Below are positions 60,695 through 64,000 of a DNA stretch of 64,000 bases, one piece after another. Within the stretch, counting starts at the first letter, position 1. The number at the start of each line of letters is the position of its first letter. Both the position numbers and the translations under genes were made by a program. The stretch is from Pseudopyrenochaeta lycopersici (Eukaryota; Ascomycota; Dothideomycetes; Pleosporales; Pseudopyrenochaetaceae): NCBI GenBank assembly GCA_003313425.1, contig NHZP01000011.1, positions 1,178,001-1,242,000 on the forward strand, in the 5' to 3' direction. The notes beneath the pieces were generated by a model. The model made no database searches. It was not told the DNA's origin and saw only the letters and a program-made list of their open reading frames with translations.

Positions 60695-63600
60695 CTACTG
60701 AGCTGAATTTCCCCTCTTGCTCTGGAAAGATTTCAAGAGCATTTGTTGCAACATAGGAATTATATCAATGATTTTCCTGCCATCGACTTCGCTAAGCCCG
60801 AGCTCTCGACTGATTGTGGCTTGCAACTCAGATTGCACGTCTGACGGAATCCCTTCGTTGAGAAACTTCCCGTAATCAGCGACAGTCTCTGAGGATTCCA
60901 ATTTAATAGAATCCGAGTAGCTGTAGTCGTTGTCTTTAGGCACTTTGGTCAGCTCATGGCGTTGCATTCTGTAAGCCTTTAGGGCCACTTACATGGAGAG
61001 ATGAGCTCTGGGTCAGAGTCTGGAAAGATTATTTTGTATATCTCGCGCCATCGTTCACAATCCCGATCTACATCATCTGAGGTAGTCTCGGTCCTTCTTC
61101 GCTTTCTCGAACGGAGACGACGTTCCTGCTCCGGGTTGATACCCTCGATGTGTGGAGAATCCATTAACTCGCAGGGTGTCGGGGAGCGGGTATGTGCTTC
61201 GAGACTAGCGTCGTCTTCGAAATTGGCCAAGCAACGTGAGCACTTTTGCTTAGGAAGAAGATGCTTTCGATACAAGTGTTCTCTGAAGTAAGCAATTAGA
61301 AGCCTGTTGTATTAACACCGTGGATATCACAAAAACGTACTTCAGTCTGTGAATCAGCATCCACCCTTTTGAACACGTCTTCCCATATTTGCCAGCGTTG
61401 TGTTTGAAGAATGGGCATGCAAAGTAGTGTGCTTGTCCAGGCTGTCCTAGGTTTGTATCCTGCGTTGTCTGTGTTGTGCTGACTTGTCGGTGGCTTAGAT
61501 CGCTGGTGAAAGTAAAACTTGCACTTGAATGAACGTCACTCAAAGAGGTTCGTACTTCTTCGATATCACTTGCGTCGCTGTTACTGAGAAAGGTTGCCCT
61601 GGTTCTTGTCTCTGACACACCCCACGTTGATTGCCCCGACTCATCATGCACAGGGGCCATATCTGGAATAGAACCATCGTAACCAGTTGAGTCGGTCACA
61701 CTACTTGATTGCTTCTGAATCTCCTGGTCCTGGAAGTTTCCAATCCATAAGCAGTGAGGTGCCCGCCTAGTTGGGGAGACATCCAAAGGATTTTTTCCGG
61801 AAAGGTATCCTGCATTGGAGCCCGAGAGGTTATAGAACGTAACCATTTTTTGTTTTGCATCGGCTGCAGTGACTCTCCGAATTGGAGATTCGCCATTTGT
61901 TTCAACAACAAGCATGTAATTCTCGATAAAATCGAGGAAATTGTGAAAGAACGGCGAGCAGGCCCAGTGTTGACGTAGTAATACCATCCACTGTTACGCC
62001 AATGTCAGGAAATAGTTACATTACTTGAAGTCGGGGGCAAGCGTGCCAGGATTGGAGACTTACGCGAATGACTGCAGGTTTGACTTTGCTGCAGATATTG
62101 CCAGTTTCTCTGGAGGTGCTTAGCTCAAAGTAACAGTCATCGGCTGAGAGGTCGTTCCGTTTTGTCTCCCTCGATGCAGAAAACCCCGTGACACCGTCCC
62201 AGCCAAGGAATTACCAAGTAATAAACTCGAGATAAAGACATCCTAGCGCCCAAATGTCGTAGGACCGCGATAAAAGTCCATCAGGCATGTCAAACTCGGG
62301 GGCGCGATAAGTTGGCGAGTTACCCATGCCGACAGGCGAGATGTTGGACCGAGACTTTCTATGGTGGAAGCGGGTAAGACCAAAGTCGGCAATCTCCAGG
62401 ACGCCAATGTCCGTGTTGGGGCCATTTTTGAACCAGAGTATATTCTCTGGCTTGATATCTCCATGCCTGCCGTATGCTTTTGCGGCCTTGTTTTGCTGGG
62501 AATGGCCATGACTTGGCTGCAAGTCTCGTTCGTACGTGTAGTCGATGCTCTGATCGGTTGGAGGCTCGTGGATAACACTCAGGCCCTCGGCCATACTGCT
62601 TCGCTATCCACAATCCGTACCGATTGTTGGTTAATGGGTTGGGGAAAATGGCCCAGTACTGTCGAAGATTGGCGTTGGCCCACGGGAACAGAAGGTGGTA
62701 GCTGTTCTTGTACTCGAATGTAGCCAGAAGCGGGACGATATGCTTTTGGCCACTCAGTCTCTTGAGAGCATCTACTTCCCGAGACATCATCTCACGATTG
62801 CGAGAATGGAGACACTTCACAGCGAAGGTACAATCAGACTCATACGTTTCCTTGGATTAATACATTAGTAATCGAACGGAAGCTATGCAAATTTTCGTGG
62901 GCAATATACGTACCGTGATACCCCGAAAATCAAAATGCGAGGGGTGAATCTTGACTCGGGAGGCAGATCCATGGCCTCCTTGATATCATCATCATCATCA
63001 TCATCCTCAAGGTTGGCACGGGAAGAGTCCTCGATGAAAGGCAGGATGGTCTGGTCATCAAGAGGGTAAAAGCGTACAGCTCCCTTATCACTCCTCGAGA
63101 AGAAAGGCGAAAGAACTGTCCACTGGTATCCCTCAAATAAGTCCACCAAGAGCGATGACCACTTGCTGATACACTCCAGCGACTTATGGGGTTCTGTCCG
63201 ACGTCGCAACTCATATCGGCCTGTGTTCATATTGCGAACCTTGAGAAGGGGCAAATCGTGGTCGGTGATAGTGTTGTCAACAAGGATAAGAATTTCCTGC
63301 GGTTGCTCAACCATGATCAGGATCGCAAACATCCGGCGGAAGGATGAATGCATTATATTTGCTCGAGGTCCCTGGCAGATGGTTTGCGCCAGTTGTTGCG
63401 TAGACTCGATAGAGAGTTCAGGCAAACATCCTGTGAGAGTTTCTGTGACGGATTCTTCTACGATTAGTTCGTTTAGTTTGTCCCTGGGAAGAAAGCTTTT
63501 CGACTCTTTGTGGGCATGCTGACACAATGCACTTCTAAGCCGTTGTTCCAAAGATTTTCTTCTTGATATAACCAGCGAGGTGTCTGATACTTCGTGGCTT

Positions 63601-63872
63601 CTACAAGTCACAGAGGTTATTTCAAGTTGTTGGGTGCTGTCTGCGGACTTGGCGGATGGCGATGTCGAGTCGCATGAGTCCTGCTCTTGAACTATAAACT
63701 CTTCCCATAAGCCAGCTGACTCTAGATAAGTGGTGTCTTCAAGCTGCCAAGGGGTATTCGGACGACTGGGGCCGATTAAATTGATTGAAGGTAGATGGAG
63801 AGAAGCGCTGTTGTCGCTGTCATCTTGAGAGTGCGACGAAGCTGCGAGCGTTGGCTGTGCGGTGAGATTCAT
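60695..63872 (-). pseudogene. Disrupted fungal protein kinase with C-terminal Cys/His-rich region
   Basis: Reading leftward from ATG 63872, an N-terminal regulatory region (about 290 residues, including FRRMFAILIMV and LPFIED) leads into a Ser/Thr kinase domain that is spread over three frames. The glycine loop (GGHGSAS then RVKIHPSHF) is out of frame with the upstream part at about 62983. FAVKCL and the N-lobe follow after an intron (donor at GTACGTATATTG). The frame shifts again at 62595, just before MAEGLSVIH. The C-lobe has HGDIKPENI, DFGLTRFH and RAPEF, then hits an in-frame TAA at 62213-62211 within EFITW-stop-FLGWDG. Downstream exons (62064, 61990-61341, 61282-60993, 60933-60695) encode the family's usual VKPAV segment and a Cys/His-rich region (FACPFFKH, RLKEHLYRKHLLPKQKCSRC). 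With a nonsense codon and two shifts, no full kinase can be made unless these are assembly errors. The N-terminal part remains a 329-codon open frame. Confidence 0.8.
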
Positions 63873-64000
63873 TATATCGGTAGCAATACAAGACGGAACA
63901 GAGGTGAAGAAAATGGATGAAAAGAGTTCTATATTCTAGATGTTCATCATTTGACGGATTGGGTTGTCCGTCAAGCTGTGTTACACTAAAGTTCTTTCTA

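Noticed and set aside
61250..61987. Separate gene starting at ATG 61987
   Set aside because: The preceding exon (ending 62064) continues the same conserved kinase-family sequence across a clean intron, so this ATG is internal to the disrupted kinase gene.

Overview
The window looks like chromosomal DNA of a filamentous ascomycete (Pezizomycotina), most likely a Dothideomycete. Protein-coding genes are broken by short introns (mostly 45-130 bp) with GTAWGT-like donors, CTNAC-like branch points and YAG acceptors. Gene content is typical of moulds: a Ste11/SteC MAPKKK with SAM and Ras-binding domains, a DUF7514 protein, a Zn2Cys6 regulator, BTB proteins and a HET-domain NLR. Family names rest on motifs I can read and on memory of the families; no database search was possible. 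I assign no species.

Region 1 (about 0.8-21.6 kb) is gene-dense and largely core: a disordered protein, an amidohydrolase-2 decarboxylase-like enzyme, a degenerate Ras-like domain fused to a RasGEF, a Pin2-like single-pass membrane protein with a prion-like tail, a DUF7514 protein, the MAPKKK of the mating/invasive-growth cascade, and a zinc alcohol dehydrogenase. The RasGEF and the MAPKKK (which carries a Ras-binding domain) could belong to the same Ras-MAPK signalling network, but they are not adjacent.

Region 2 (22.5-35 kb) holds two BTB-domain genes, a divergent pair made of a HIT-type zinc-finger protein and the mitochondrial copper chaperone COX11, a bacterial-like cytoplasmic GH63 glycosidase with two microexons, and MOB1 with a long N-terminal extension. 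A perfect 26-bp inverted repeat lies between the second BTB gene and the GH63 gene.

Region 3 (35-49 kb) is a gene desert interrupted only by one Zn2Cys6 transcription-factor gene (41.3-42.8 kb), with about 6 kb on each side in which I find no convincing coding sequence.

Region 4 (49-64 kb) looks accessory: an NmrA/isoflavone-reductase-like oxidoreductase, a 669-residue protein of unknown family, a protein with 14-residue Arg-rich repeats and a C-terminal J domain, a HET-NB-ARC-TPR NLR with nine 42-residue repeats in perfect 126-bp register, and a fungal protein kinase/Cys-His-rich gene disrupted by a nonsense codon and two apparent frameshifts. This block is the best place in the window to look for an undescribed allorecognition or immunity-type system.
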